Shown piece by piece: positions 24,093 through 33,146 of a DNA stretch of 37,361 bases. The stretch's first letter is position 1. Each line of letters opens with the position of its first letter. The notes beneath the pieces are model-generated. The model had not been told where the DNA came from. It made no database searches and saw only the letters and a list, made by a program, of their open reading frames with translations. Origin of the DNA: an uncultured Oscillospiraceae bacterium (GTDB lineage: Bacteria; Bacillota; Clostridia; Oscillospirales; Ruminococcaceae); NCBI GenBank assembly GCA_934481445.1, contig CAKSPC010000026.1, positions 1-37,361 of the forward strand. Direction: 5' to 3'. A program made the position numbers and the translations under genes.

Positions 24093-25592
24093 TCAGCCGT
24101 TAGCCTGGATAGCAGCGTTGATCTCGTCGATCGCAGCCTGGATAGCAGGGTTGTGTGTTTCACGAAGCTGAGTGTAGCTCTCGCCGGTAAGGTAAACAAG
24201 ATTAGTCAGGGACTGGATCGGGTTCTCTGTTGCAGAACCGTCGGATACGGTGCCGAGGCCGCTCTTGAAGTCAACAGTAGGAGTTACAGGGCTTGTGCCG
24301 TCAAGCTTGGTCAGAGAGTAGATGAAGTCGAGGTTATCTCTGCTCCAGCCGTACTTGTCGATGGACTGCTGCTTACCAGTTTCGGTTACGGAATCATCCT
24401 GTGCAGCGGTTACGCAGCAGTCGATCCATGCTGCAACGCCGTCAGCGTAGTCGGAGCCCTTTGCCCACATCAGCGCATCCTGCTTGAGGGTTACATAGTG
24501 AGCGTCAGCCTGCGGATCCTTGGGGAAAGGTACTACTCTGATCTCATCCTCTGCCCAGCCGTTCTTCTGTGCGTACTTGGTCAGTGTGTTCTCGAATACC
24601 CATGTGCCGCCGTCTGCATAGAACAGAACCTGACCGTCAGCCCATGCCTTGGGGTTAACGTTCCAGCCGTTGAGCTCGTGTCTGGGGTAACGCAGGTTTT
24701 CCTTCTGGAGAACGGCGAGCATATTGTTCTCAACTCTCTCGACAGCGGGATCGTACAGGTTGTTTACGATCTTGGTGCCGTCGTTGCCTATCATAGGAGT
24801 ACCTGTGGAAAGAACGAAGTCATCCTCGGGGTTGTAGCCGTCGATTACATATCTGTCATCGCCGGACTCCTGCCACTGACGAGCGATCTCAAGGAATGTA
24901 TCCCATGTCCAGTTGCCTTCTTCAAACAGGGTTCTGGGATCGGATGCGCCCATATCCTCAATCATGCTGGTGCGGTAGTACATCAGGTTGTTCATGGAGA
25001 TCTGATAGAATGCGCAGTACTGTCTGCCGTTCAGTTCGAACAGCTTTCTCAGATCTGCAGTCTTTTCCCACTTTGCGGAGTCAAGATCAATGATCTCGTC
25101 GATGGGCTGGTATCTGCCCTTCAGAACGCCGTAGGGGAAGTCACGGATCTCGAACGGGAACAGGTCGGGAGAATCATCAGCTGCGATAGCTGCGCCCAGC
25201 TTATCGAAACGCTCTGCGTAAGCAACGGATGTGTACTCGAAAATTCTGCCCTCGCGGTCGGGATCGGAACCCTCTGTAGGAACGCCATAAACGCTCTTGA
25301 ACAGCTCAGCCTCGGGAGTGGTTTCGTCGATATCCCACCAAGCCATCCACTTGATACGTCTGTTGACATTCAGGTCGGGGTTATCTACCTTATCGGTGAT
25401 ATCGCCGACAGCGCTTACAACGTTGTCATCTCTTGCAAATGTTGTAGTTGTTGCACTGGTAGTTGCTGCCGATGTGGAAGGAGCTGCGCCGCCGTTACTG
25501 CTTACAGCAGGTGCAGACTCATCGCACGCGGTCATAGAGAGCACCATAGCGCCCGCGAGAACCGCAGCAGAAACAGTCTTTAACTTGTTCAT
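24093..25592 (-). CDS. ABC-type extracellular solute-binding lipoprotein (family 1)
   Basis: 499 residues. A lipoprotein signal peptide with LSMTAC and Cys23 as the modified residue is followed by a Ser/Thr/Ala-rich tether (about 24-50) and a periplasmic-binding-protein fold of the sugar-binding family 1 type (many Trp, Tyr and Asp; WTWDTFLEIA segment; GTPMIG segment). It probably binds a sugar or oligosaccharide. No permease or ATPase gene is adjacent, so it is an orphan here. It has its own promoter, a strong GGAGG site 6-7 nt upstream, and a terminator. Codon choice resembles the ribosomal genes more than the GC-ending usage of the operon to its left, suggesting high expression. Confidence 0.9.
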   Translation of the reverse strand: MNKLKTVSAAVLAGAMVLSMTACDESAPAVSSNGGAAPSTSAATTSATTTTFARDDNVVSAVGDITDKVDNPDLNVNRRIKWMAWWDIDETTPEAELFKSVYGVPTEGSDPDREGRIFEYTSVAYAERFDKLGAAIAADDSPDLFPFEIRDFPYGVLKGRYQPIDEIIDLDSAKWEKTADLRKLFELNGRQYCAFYQISMNNLMYYRTSMIEDMGASDPRTLFEEGNWTWDTFLEIARQWQESGDDRYVIDGYNPEDDFVLSTGTPMIGNDGTKIVNNLYDPAVERVENNMLAVLQKENLRYPRHELNGWNVNPKAWADGQVLFYADGGTWVFENTLTKYAQKNGWAEDEIRVVPFPKDPQADAHYVTLKQDALMWAKGSDYADGVAAWIDCCVTAAQDDSVTETGKQQSIDKYGWSRDNLDFIYSLTKLDGTSPVTPTVDFKSGLGTVSDGSATENPIQSLTNLVYLTGESYTQLRETHNPAIQAAIDEINAAIQANG

Positions 25593-25654
25593 TGTTTACC
25601 TCCATAGAAATTCACCGCGGGGACCTCCCGCAGTCATAGGTTTTCTCATTCTTT

Positions 25655-25683
25655 ATTATATCGCATTCTGCGGCGGTTTTCAA
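25655..25683 (-). promoter_or_regulatory. Promoter of the solute-binding protein gene
   Basis: On the minus strand, TTGAAA (25683-25678), 17 bp, TATAAT (25660-25655), about 60 nt before the ATG. The leader carries a small 5-bp GC hairpin near 25619-25633. The rest of 25593-25840 is AT-rich and shows no gene or clear operator. Confidence 0.78.
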
Positions 25684-25840
25684 TATCCAAATCACATAAT
25701 AAACACATAATTTTTTTGTGCATTTCATCAGTTTTTAAGGAATAATTTACTTAAATAAGGTACTAAATTTACTTGCAAATGATATCGCCGCAATTTCAGA
25801 AACACGAAATATACTTTCACGCGAAAAATCACCGCAAACA

Positions 25841-25870
25841 GAAAGATCCCCCCGAAAACCGGAGGGATCC
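25841..25870 (-). terminator. Intrinsic terminator at the end of the alpha operon
   Basis: A 10-bp stem with one G-U pair (25845-25854 with 25860-25869) is followed in minus sense by TTTC, 16 nt after rplQ. The T-tract is short but the position is apt. Confidence 0.7.
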
Positions 25871-25885
25871 GAAACTTATCAGAAA

Positions 25886-26227
25886 TCAAACAAGTTCGAT
25901 GATAGCCATCTCTGCTGCGTCGCCGCGGCGGGGACCGATCTTGTAAATTCTTGTGTAACCGCCGTTCTTGTCAGCATACTTGGGAGCAAGCTCGTCAAAT
26001 ACCTTCTTAGCTACATCTTCCTTTGTGATGTAAGAAAGAACCTGGCGCTTGGTGTGCAGGGTGTTTGCCTTGCCGAGGGTGATCATCTTCTCTGCCTCCG
26101 CGCGAACTTCCTTAGCGCGGGTAACGGTAGTTTCGATCTTTCCGTTCTCAAGCAGGAATGTAACCATGCCTCTGAGCATTGCTTTTCTGTGGTCGCTGGT
26201 TCTGCCCAGCTTTCTTGTACCTGGCAT
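25886..26227 (-). CDS. rplQ: 50S ribosomal protein L17
   Basis: 113 residues with the typical [14 protein letters not shown]-terminus and a C-terminal ELV end. L17 binds 23S rRNA near the exit tunnel. It is the last gene of the superoperon, directly after rpoA as in most bacteria. AAAGGAG precedes the ATG. Confidence 0.97.
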   Translation of the reverse strand: MPGTRKLGRTSDHRKAMLRGMVTFLLENGKIETTVTRAKEVRAEAEKMITLGKANTLHTKRQVLSYITKEDVAKKVFDELAPKYADKNGGYTRIYKIGPRRGDAAEMAIIELV

Positions 26228-26268
26228 TTTTCATTCTCCTTTCAATAGGAATTGGTATATAAAACCGA

Positions 26269-27228
26269 TTAGTTGTTTTCGTCGGAAGGTGTTAAGTCAC
26301 AGCCGAGGGACTGAAGCTTAGCCTTTACCTCGTCGAAGGACTTCTTACCGAGGTTTCTTACCTTCATCATGTCCTCGGGGGACTTGTTGACAAGGTCTTC
26401 AACGGTATTGATGCCCGCTCTCTTGAGGCAGTTGAAGGAGCGAACGGACAGCTCGAGTTCCTCGATGGTCATCTCGAGCACCTTGTCCTTGCGGCTCTCT
26501 TCCTTTGTCTCCATGAGCTCCTGAGGATTGGTTTCGTCAGAAAGCTCTGCGAAGAGCTGGAGTCTTTCGATAAGGATCTTAGCTGCATAAGAAACAGCCT
26601 CTTTTGCAGAGATAGTGCCGTCTGTCCAGATCTCGATAATGAGCTTCTCATAGTCTGTTCTCTGGCCGACACGGGTATTCTCAACTGTATAATTACACTT
26701 CAGGACAGGTGTGTAAATGCTGTCGATCGGAATAACGCCGATAACGGGCTGGAGCTGAGCCTTGTTCTGCTCCGCAGAAACGTAGCCCCTGCCTCTGTCG
26801 AGCGTGATGTCCATGTACAGCTTTGCGCCTGCACCGAGGGTAGCGATATGCATACCGGGATCGAGTATTTCTACTTCGCTGTCGGTCTTGATGTCGCCCG
26901 CGGTGACCTCGCACTCGCCCTCTGCCTCGATATAGATGGTCTTGGGGGCCTCGCCGTACATCTTAGCTCTGAGTCCTTTGATGTTGAGGACAATTTCTGT
27001 AACATCTTCTTTAACACCGGGGATGGTGGAAAACTCGTGCTGAACACCGTCGATCTTGACGGAAGTAGCAGCAACGCCCGGTAACGAGGAGAGTAGCACC
27101 CTTCTCAGGCTGTTGCCTAAGGTGTTTCCATATCCGCTCTGGAGAGGCTCCAAAACGAACATTCCATAAGTTCCGTCAGACCTCAGCTTTGAGGTCTCTA
27201 TATTGAGCTTTTCGATTTTTTCAAGCAT
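26269..27228 (-). CDS. rpoA: RNA polymerase subunit alpha
   Basis: 319 residues. The N-terminal dimerisation domain (about 1-230, with [12 protein letters not shown] near 35-46) and the C-terminal domain with the helix-hairpin-helix that contacts UP elements ([12 protein letters not shown] segment) are both present. The ATG at 27228 is chosen because GGGAGGG lies 8-9 nt upstream; the in-frame TTG at 27246 precedes that site. It is separated from rpsD by a structured gap of 188 nt. Confidence 0.98.
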   Translation of the reverse strand: MLEKIEKLNIETSKLRSDGTYGMFVLEPLQSGYGNTLGNSLRRVLLSSLPGVAATSVKIDGVQHEFSTIPGVKEDVTEIVLNIKGLRAKMYGEAPKTIYIEAEGECEVTAGDIKTDSEVEILDPGMHIATLGAGAKLYMDITLDRGRGYVSAEQNKAQLQPVIGVIPIDSIYTPVLKCNYTVENTRVGQRTDYEKLIIEIWTDGTISAKEAVSYAAKILIERLQLFAELSDETNPQELMETKEESRKDKVLEMTIEELELSVRSFNCLKRAGINTVEDLVNKSPEDMMKVRNLGKKSFDEVKAKLQSLGCDLTPSDENN

Positions 27229-27416
27229 TTGGTAACCCTCCCACAAGTTCGTCTGTTAATTATCCTGTGCTTGCTGCTGTATTCGCTGTTAATTTTAAAT
27301 CACACTCTGCCTGTGCCTTTACAATGAAGTATTGGCACAGAACGCGTGTTTTAGACATAGCGTGCAGGATATGAATTAAAAATAACTGCACTAAATATCT
27401 GTATGCTAAGAAGCAA
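27229..27416 (-). other. Structured intergenic region between rpsD and rpoA
   Basis: 188 nt without a convincing gene. The main visible structure is a 7-bp stem (27311-27317 with 27334-27340, loop 16 nt), extended by an outer 4-bp pairing (27302-27305 with 27346-27349). No sigma-A promoter with both boxes was found. It may be a processing or regulatory site in the alpha operon mRNA. Confidence 0.5.
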
Positions 27417-28019
27417 TTATTTAGAATACAGCTCGATAATTAAGTGCTCAGCGATCTCGAAATCGAGGTCATCGCGCTGGAAAGCACGAGTTACCTTAGC
27501 CGTAGCAGCTTCCTTGTTAACGTCGAGCCACATGGGAACGAGTCTGCCGCCGGCAACCTCTGCGATCTGCTCAAACTTCTTGCTCTTCTTGCTCTTTTCG
27601 CTCAGAGAAACTACATCGCCAACCTTAACTCTGTAAGAGGGGATGTCAACTCTCTTGCCGTTCACACAGAAATGACCGTGGGAAACGAGCTGACGAGCCT
27701 CACGACGGGTGATTGCAAGACCCATTCTGAAAACGATGTTGTCCAGGCGGGATTCGAGCAGTCTGATCAGGTTCTCACCTGCGATGCCCTCTTCCTTGGT
27801 AGCGAGCTCATAGTAGTGATAGAACTGCTTTTCAAGAACGCCGTAAACGAACTTCAGCTTCTGCTTTTCCTTCAGCTGGGAGCCGTACTCGGAAACCTTC
27901 TTGCGCTTGCCGCCGTCGGGATTTCTCTTGGACTTCTTGTTCTCGGAATAACCAAGAACTGCGGGGCTGATGTCAAGTGCTCTGCACTTCTTTAAAATCG
28001 GGTCGCGATTAACTGCCAT
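27417..28019 (-). CDS. rpsD: 30S ribosomal protein S4
   Basis: 200 residues. The N-terminal S4 domain contains one Cys only, so this is a zinc-free form, and the RNA-binding S4 fold (RLDNIVFRMGLAITRREARQLV region) is intact. S4 is a primary 16S binder and an autoregulator in E. coli and Bacillus. A 131-nt structured leader precedes it, while most other genes in the block are tightly spaced. Confidence 0.97.
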   Translation of the reverse strand: MAVNRDPILKKCRALDISPAVLGYSENKKSKRNPDGGKRKKVSEYGSQLKEKQKLKFVYGVLEKQFYHYYELATKEEGIAGENLIRLLESRLDNIVFRMGLAITRREARQLVSHGHFCVNGKRVDIPSYRVKVGDVVSLSEKSKKSKKFEQIAEVAGGRLVPMWLDVNKEAATAKVTRAFQRDDLDFEIAEHLIIELYSK

Positions 28020-28050
28020 GATGATTTTCCTCCGTTATTTCAAATATAGT

Positions 28051-28138
28051 ATTGAGTCAAGCGCACCTTAACGCTTTCGTAAGCCGTGCGCCGCGCCTCG
28101 TCGGGCGCTGCTCAACGCCGAGTAAACGAATAGCTCGG
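28051..28138 (-). promoter_or_regulatory. Candidate S4 leader RNA upstream of rpsD
   Basis: Four pairings are visible in this gap: 28061-28066 with 28086-28091 (extended inward by a bulged stem closing an AAAG-type loop), 28093-28097 with 28104-28108, 28118-28122 with 28134-28138, and an outer 28052-28056 with 28111-28115 enclosing the first two. S4 is known to repress its own mRNA through leader structures. Whether this one binds S4 is inference. Confidence 0.5.
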
Positions 28139-28150
28139 TTCGTGTAACGA

Positions 28151-28552
28151 TCAGACGCGTCTTCTCTTGGGGGGACGGCATCCGTTGTGGGGGATGGGTG
28201 TAACATCCTTGATGAGCTTAACTTCGAGGCCTGCTGCCTGAAGAGCTCTGATAGCTGCCTCACGGCCTGCGCCGGGGCCCTTAACGAATACTTCGACAGT
28301 CTTCAGACCATGCTCCATAGCAGCCTTTGCTGCTACATCTGCTGCGGACTGAGCAGCGAAAGGAGTAGACTTTCTGGAGCCTCTGAAGCCCAGTTCTCCC
28401 GCGCTTGCCCAAGAGAGCACGTTGCCCTGAAGGTCGGATATAGTAACGATAGTGTTATTGAATGTAGACTGGATATGAGCCGCACCGTTTTCAACGTTCT
28501 TGCGCTCACGACGTCTGCGAACTACCTGCTTTGCGCCTTTAGTTGCTGCCAT
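28151..28552 (-). CDS. rpsK: 30S ribosomal protein S11
   Basis: 133 residues with the typical [17 protein letters not shown] start of the core domain and the C-terminal [18 protein letters not shown] tail. Platform protein of the 30S subunit. It follows rpsM by 21 nt. Confidence 0.98.
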   Translation of the reverse strand: MAATKGAKQVVRRRRERKNVENGAAHIQSTFNNTIVTISDLQGNVLSWASAGELGFRGSRKSTPFAAQSAADVAAKAAMEHGLKTVEVFVKGPGAGREAAIRALQAAGLEVKLIKDVTPIPHNGCRPPKRRRV

Positions 28553-28573
28553 TTATATACCGCCTTTCTTTAA

Positions 28574-28945
28574 TTACTTCTTCTTGTTTGCAATAGTCTT
28601 CTTGGGACCCTTGCGAGTTCTGGCGTTGGTCTTTGTTCTCTGACCGCGGCAGGGAAGACCCTTGCGATGACGAGTTCCGCGGAAGCAGTTGATCTCTACC
28701 AGACGCTTGATATCCAGAGCTACCTTTCTTCTGAGGTCGCCCTCTACAAGATAACCCTCGTGGTCGATAACGTCACGGATCTTAGCCTCTTCGTCGTCAG
28801 TCAGGTCCTTAACGCGTGTATCGGGGTTGATTCCGGCCTTTGCCAGAATATCATTTGCAGACTTTCTGCCGATGCCGTAGACATAGGTCAGACCGATCTC
28901 TACGCGCTTTTCCTTCGGCAGGTCTACACCAGCGATTCTTGCCAT
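28574..28945 (-). CDS. rpsM: 30S ribosomal protein S13
   Basis: 123 residues, [10 protein letters not shown] start and [22 protein letters not shown] signature near the C-terminus. It contacts tRNA and the subunit bridge in the 30S head. Operon position between rpmJ and rpsK is standard. Confidence 0.98.
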   Translation of the reverse strand: MARIAGVDLPKEKRVEIGLTYVYGIGRKSANDILAKAGINPDTRVKDLTDDEEAKIRDVIDHEGYLVEGDLRRKVALDIKRLVEINCFRGTRHRKGLPCRGQRTKTNARTRKGPKKTIANKKK

Positions 28946-28983
28946 TGTTTTTCCTCCTCTTTGATTGGGATCAAAGGACTTTA

Positions 28984-29097
28984 TCAGCCCTGTCTCTGCT
29001 TGTGCTTGGGTTCAACACAGATAACCATTACTTTGCCCTTGCGCTTGATTACCTTGCACTTGTCGCACATGGGCTTAACTGAAGGTCTTACTTTCAT
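28984..29097 (-). CDS. rpmJ: 50S ribosomal protein L36 (zinc-binding form)
   Basis: 37 residues. The [11 protein letters not shown] start and the ligand set Cys11, Cys14, Cys27 and His32 identify the zinc-ribbon (C+) form of L36. AAAGGAGG lies upstream of the ATG at 29097. It sits between infA and rpsM, the standard place. Confidence 0.96.
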   Translation of the reverse strand: MKVRPSVKPMCDKCKVIKRKGKVMVICVEPKHKQRQG

Positions 29098-29136
29098 GAA
29101 ATACCCTCCTTTAAGGTTTGTTTACTTTGCCTCGGA

Positions 29137-29355
29137 TCACTTGGCACGCCATGTGATCCTGCCTTTTGTGAGATCGTAAGGCGACATTTCAACGGTCACT
29201 TTATCACCGGGCAGTATGCGAATGTAGTTCATTCTCAGCTTGCCGCTGATGTGAGCCAGGATCTTATGACCGTTTGAAAGCTCTACCTTAAACTGTGCGT
29301 TAGGCAGTGCCTCAAGAATAACGCCTTCAACTTCTAATACATCTTCTTTAGACAA
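29137..29355 (-). CDS. infA: Translation initiation factor IF-1
   Basis: 72 residues when the TTG at 29355 is taken as start, giving the canonical SKEDV N-terminus and exact family length. An in-frame GTG at 29364 overlaps the upstream gene's ribosome-binding-like GGAGA and would add three residues. The OB-fold motifs ([34 protein letters not shown]) are intact. The TTG lies one nt after the stop of the KOW gene, so coupling is likely. Confidence 0.96.
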   Translation of the reverse strand: MSKEDVLEVEGVILEALPNAQFKVELSNGHKILAHISGKLRMNYIRILPGDKVTVEMSPYDLTKGRITWRAK

Positions 29356-29356
29356 G

Positions 29357-29617
29357 CTATTCACTCTCCTCGGCGATGCTTTGTGCGCTCAATGCGCGTA
29401 GCGCGCTGCGCAGTTTTTTATCCGTCAGCCCGTCGACGTTTATCACGCTGTCGGTCTTTCGGATGTGTTTGAGATTTTTCTTTTTCGGGGAGGCAAGCTT
29501 ACGCTCCTTGCCGTCGGCGATAAACGCAAATCCGCCGTCAGCACCCGTCACGACGAACCAACTGTCCTTGTCGTGCCCCGCGGCGCTTATAACAACCGTT
29601 CCTGAAGTAACTTCCAT
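29357..29617 (-). CDS. KOW-domain RNA-binding protein (L14e-like)
   Basis: 86 residues. An N-terminal SH3-like KOW segment ([16 protein letters not shown] context) is followed by a Lys-rich stretch and a short helical tail. A small gene of this type between map and infA is frequent in Clostridia and is usually called a KOW-domain or L14e/L6e/L27e-like RNA-binding protein. A ribosome or translation role is probable but not established to my knowledge. It is 4 nt after map and 1 nt before infA. Confidence 0.85.
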   Translation of the reverse strand: MEVTSGTVVISAAGHDKDSWFVVTGADGGFAFIADGKERKLASPKKKNLKHIRKTDSVINVDGLTDKKLRSALRALSAQSIAEESE

Positions 29618-29621
29618 ATTA

Positions 29622-30377
29622 TCAGTGACTTTCCAGTGTGAGTATCACGGGCTCTGCGTTCGTTATCGCGATGGTATGCTCGAAGTGGCAGCTGAGACTT
29701 CCGTCCGTTGTAACCACCGTCCACTTGTCGCCGAGAATTCTTACCTCGGGGAAGTGGGAGTTTACCATGGGTTCGATAGCGATCGTCATACCCGGGGTGA
29801 GCCTCGGACCTCTTCCGGGGCGGCCGTAGTTCGGCACCTCGGGATCCTCGTGCATTTCCCTGCCTACGCCGTGGCCGATGAACTGCTTTACGATAGCGTA
29901 GCCGTTCGCCTCGACGTGAGTCTGTATCGCGTTGGAGATATCACCGATCCTGTTTCCTGCGACAGCCTGCTCAATGCCCTTGTACAGAGCCTCCTCGGTA
30001 GCCTTCATCAGCCTTTCGGCCTCGTCGGATACCTTTCCGACCTTAAAGGTCTTGGTATTATCGCCCATGAAGCCGTTAAGCTCCGCGACGATATCGCAGG
30101 AAATTATGTCGCCTTCCTTCAGTATCTTCTTCTTTGAAGGGATACCGTGGATAAGTTCCTCGTTTACCGAGAAACAATTATGCCCGGGGAATCCGCCGTA
30201 TCCGAGGCACGGAGAGTGACCGCCCTTTGAAACGATATAATCGTTCACTATCCTGTCAAGCTCCCATGTGGAGATACCGGGGACTGCGTGTTTTCCTGCA
30301 AGCGCAAGCGCCTGCGCGGCGAGCTCGCCCGCCTTGAGCATAAGCTTTAGTTCGGTTGGATTTTTGATCTGGATCAT
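29622..30377 (-). CDS. map: Methionine aminopeptidase, type I
   Basis: 251 residues. It removes the initiator methionine from nascent proteins. The five metal ligands of the pita-bread fold are visible: Asp in CDIVAE, Asp in GDNTKTF, His in GHGVGR, Glu in IEPMV and Glu in FEHTIAI. There is no N-terminal zinc-finger extension, hence the short type I form. It is 22 nt downstream of adk. Confidence 0.97.
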   Translation of the reverse strand: MIQIKNPTELKLMLKAGELAAQALALAGKHAVPGISTWELDRIVNDYIVSKGGHSPCLGYGGFPGHNCFSVNEELIHGIPSKKKILKEGDIISCDIVAELNGFMGDNTKTFKVGKVSDEAERLMKATEEALYKGIEQAVAGNRIGDISNAIQTHVEANGYAIVKQFIGHGVGREMHEDPEVPNYGRPGRGPRLTPGMTIAIEPMVNSHFPEVRILGDKWTVVTTDGSLSCHFEHTIAITNAEPVILTLESH

Positions 30378-30399
30378 TTTATTCGCTCTCTAAAAGGGA

Positions 30400-31032
30400 T
30401 CAACCCTTGATAGCTGCGAGTGTCAGTCTGGATGTTTCTGCGATCTCGTCCTGACCCTCAACGGTAACGAGCTTTCCTCTTGCGGCATAGAAGTCCTTGA
30501 GAGGAGCTGTCTTTTCGTGGTAGGTCTTAAGGCGGGCAACAACTGTTTCGGGCTTATCGTCCACTCTCTGCACTACCTTTGCGCCGCAGGCATCGCAGAT
30601 ACCCTCGACCTTGGTAGGTTTGAACTGGATGTGATAAGAATTACCGCAGCCTTCGCATACGCGTCTGCCGGACATTCTCGCTGTGATTTTTTCATCGGGT
30701 ACGTGTATTTCAACGACCTTGTCTATCTGAACACCCATCTTCTCAAGCGCCTCAGCCTGTGCAACAGTTCTGGGGAATCCATCGAGGATGAAACCGTTCT
30801 TTGCGTCGTCCTGAGCAATTCTGTCCTTGAGGATACCGATAACGATCTCATCGGGGACAAGCTCGCCCTTATCCATGCAGTCCTTAGCCGCAAGACCCGC
30901 GGGAGTGCCGTTCTTAACAGCCTCGCGGAGCATATTGCCCGTGGAGATCGCGGGAATATTGAGTTCCTTGCAGACTACCTCTGCCTGTGTTCCTTTGCCT
31001 GCGCCTGGTGCGCCAAGAAAGATCATATTCAT
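30400..31032 (-). CDS. adk: Adenylate kinase (zinc-LID form)
   Basis: 210 residues. The P-loop GAPGAGKGTQ lies at 8-17, and the LID domain carries four cysteines (CEGC and CDAC pairs), so this is the structural-zinc type common in Gram-positives. It converts AMP + ATP to two ADP. TAGGAGTATATACT precedes the ATG. It lies 77 nt after secY, with a small hairpin in the gap. Confidence 0.97.
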   Translation of the reverse strand: MNMIFLGAPGAGKGTQAEVVCKELNIPAISTGNMLREAVKNGTPAGLAAKDCMDKGELVPDEIVIGILKDRIAQDDAKNGFILDGFPRTVAQAEALEKMGVQIDKVVEIHVPDEKITARMSGRRVCEGCGNSYHIQFKPTKVEGICDACGAKVVQRVDDKPETVVARLKTYHEKTAPLKDFYAARGKLVTVEGQDEIAETSRLTLAAIKG

Positions 31033-31071
31033 AGTATATACTCCTATTCGTATGCTTTACTCAGCCATCCC

Positions 31072-31089
31072 CCCGACCTCTCGGTCGGG
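31072..31089. other. Hairpin in the secY-adk gap
   Basis: A perfect 7-bp GC stem closes a 4-nt loop (GAGA in the minus-strand transcript, a GNRA loop). No T-tract follows, so it is more likely an mRNA stability or processing element than a terminator. Confidence 0.55.
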
Positions 31090-31109
31090 CGAACGAACTA
31101 TTGAGTTAC

Positions 31110-32459
31110 TTAATCAAGGAAACCGGGGTGATGACGCATCATAATCTGGCTCTCGAGCGAACGAACTGTTTCAAGCGCAACGCCGACAACGATGAGGATC
31201 GTAGTGCCGCCGAGGCTGACGCCTGTAAGTCCTGTGCACAGAGAGAAGATTATCGGGAATATCGCGATGATTCCGAGGAATATCGCGCCGATCAGCGTGA
31301 TCTTGTTGAGAGAGTTGTAGATGAAGTCGCTGGTAGGCTTTCCGGGGCGGTAGCCGGGGATAGCACCGTTGTTCTTCTTGAGGTTGTTTGCGATCTCAAC
31401 AGGATTGTACTGTATCGAAACGTAGAAGTAGTTGAATGCGATGATCAGCAGGAAGTAGATTACCGCATAAACTGGGCTGCTCTGGCTGAACACTCTTACG
31501 AAGCCGTTCCAGAAGCCCTCGCCAGTACCGTCTACGCCGAAGAAATAGCAGATCGTCTGCGGCAGGCTCATCAGCGACATGGCGAAGATGATAGGCATAA
31601 CGCCCGACATCGCAACCTTGATCGGGATATGAGTGGACTGACCGCCGTACATTTTTCTGCCGACAACACGCTTAGCATACTGTACCGGAATACGGCGCTC
31701 CGCGTTTGTCATGAAGATAACGAACCATACCATCGCCACGAAGATTATCAGGATGATAATAACGTAGATGATGTTGGACATATTGCCCTCACCGCTGCAC
31801 ATCTGAATGAAGTAGTTGATAGCGCTGGGGACATTTGAGATGATACCTGCGAAAAGGATCATGGAAATACCGTTTCCGATACCCTTGTCGTTGATACGGT
31901 CGCCGAGCCAGATGATGAGCGACGCACCCGCAACGAAGCAGGCGATGATCGTTATCGCTGTGAGAACAACGGAGAATGTATCACTGGTGGTATCATATAT
32001 GTCGCCATACTTGAGAATGGCTGTATGGCTGCCGTCTGTGTTATTGCCGTTTCTGAGCGTGAAGTAGAACGCCGTCGCCTGAAGCACTGCAATAACGAGT
32101 GAAGTGATCTTGGTGATCGTGTTGATTTTCTTTCGTCCCTCGTCGCCTTCCTTGGAGAGCTTCTCCAGAGGAGGGATGGCGACCGTCAGCAGCTGGATGA
32201 TGATCGACGCATTGATGTAAGGCGTGATCGACATCGCCAGCAGCGTGCCCTTTCCGAGCGAACCACCCGTCATAACGTCGAGGTAGTTCAGCAGCGACGC
32301 ACCGTTCATCATTGTTGCGATGGCGTTGTTGTCGAGGAAGGGAACGAAGATGTTGGAGCCCAAACGGAAAAGGATGATGATAAACAGCGTGTACAAGATC
32401 TTCTTACGCAGCTGAGTGTCTACCCACGCGTTACGAAAGACTGTAAGCATTCCGTTCAT
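31110..32459 (-). CDS. secY: Protein translocase subunit SecY
   Basis: 449 residues with ten hydrophobic segments. The MTGGSLGKGTLLAMSITPYI region is the conserved second-segment signature, and loops such as NAERRIPVQYAKR are canonical. It forms the channel with SecE and SecG. The ATG overlaps the rplO stop by one nt (TAATG). Confidence 0.97.
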   Translation of the reverse strand: MNGMLTVFRNAWVDTQLRKKILYTLFIIILFRLGSNIFVPFLDNNAIATMMNGASLLNYLDVMTGGSLGKGTLLAMSITPYINASIIIQLLTVAIPPLEKLSKEGDEGRKKINTITKITSLVIAVLQATAFYFTLRNGNNTDGSHTAILKYGDIYDTTSDTFSVVLTAITIIACFVAGASLIIWLGDRINDKGIGNGISMILFAGIISNVPSAINYFIQMCSGEGNMSNIIYVIIILIIFVAMVWFVIFMTNAERRIPVQYAKRVVGRKMYGGQSTHIPIKVAMSGVMPIIFAMSLMSLPQTICYFFGVDGTGEGFWNGFVRVFSQSSPVYAVIYFLLIIAFNYFYVSIQYNPVEIANNLKKNNGAIPGYRPGKPTSDFIYNSLNKITLIGAIFLGIIAIFPIIFSLCTGLTGVSLGGTTILIVVGVALETVRSLESQIMMRHHPGFLD

Positions 32460-32902
32460 TACATCACCTCAGCCTTTCCGCCTGCCTTTTCAATTTTTTC
32501 CTGAGCACCTGCGGTGAACTTTGCAGCCTTTACAGTAAGGCTCTTTGTAAGCTCGCCGTTGCCGAGGATCTTGATGCCGTCCTTAGCGTCCTTGATAGCG
32601 CCGCACTCGATAAGAGCAGCAGCGTCAACGACAGCACCGCTTTCGAAGCGTGCTTCGAGGTCGGAAACATTTACAGTTGCATATTCAGCAGCGAAGATGT
32701 TGTTAAAGCCTCTCTTCGGCATTCTTCTCTGCAGAGGCATCTGACCGCCTTCAAAGCCGGGTCTGATGGAGCCGCCGGAACGTGCCTTCTGACCCTTGTG
32801 ACCCTTGCCGGCTGTCTTGCCGTTACCGGAACCGTGACCACGGCCGATACGCTTAACGTCCTTTACGGAACCGATAGCGGGCTGTAATTCGTGAAGCTTC
32901 AT
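32459..32902 (-). CDS. rplO: 50S ribosomal protein L15
   Basis: 147 residues. The start is set at the ATG 32902 (MKLHELQP, the usual N-terminus), with GGGGG about 11 nt upstream; the in-frame GTG at 32914 directly abuts that site. The glycine-rich [18 protein letters not shown] stretch is typical. Confidence 0.96.
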   Translation of the reverse strand: MKLHELQPAIGSVKDVKRIGRGHGSGNGKTAGKGHKGQKARSGGSIRPGFEGGQMPLQRRMPKRGFNNIFAAEYATVNVSDLEARFESGAVVDAAALIECGAIKDAKDGIKILGNGELTKSLTVKAAKFTAGAQEKIEKAGGKAEVM

Positions 32903-32942
32903 ATTGCTTTGCACCCCCTAGTAAATTTAGAATGTTAAATAA

Positions 32943-33119
32943 TCAAACCTCTTCAACCTTTACCAGGTGAGCGATAGTCTTGATTTTACCTTTTGTTGCC
33001 TCATTGTCGGGCTGAGTAGTAACAGAGTTTACCTTGCGCAGACCGAGGGAATACGCTGTGGCAATCTGATTCTTCTTGCAGCTGTTCAGAGAACGTACAA
33101 GTGTGATTTTAAGAGCCAT
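32943..33119 (-). CDS. rpmD: 50S ribosomal protein L30
   Basis: 58 residues, MALKITLVRS start, SLGLRKVN core and a C-terminal HLVKVEEV end. Between rpsE and rplO as expected. GAAAGGAAGAAT lies upstream. Confidence 0.95.
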   Translation of the reverse strand: MALKITLVRSLNSCKKNQIATAYSLGLRKVNSVTTQPDNEATKGKIKTIAHLVKVEEV

Positions 33120-33146
33120 TGTTATTCTTCCTTTCCTACGCTCAGA

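Noticed and set aside
23997..25583. 528-residue plus-strand open frame
   Set aside because: It lies opposite the solute-binding protein gene, has no ribosome binding site and no recognisable domain; the open frame results from the codon bias of the real gene.
27260..27358. 32-residue minus-strand open frame in the rpsD-rpoA gap
   Set aside because: No ribosome binding site precedes its ATG and it overlaps the hairpin; coding is not supported.
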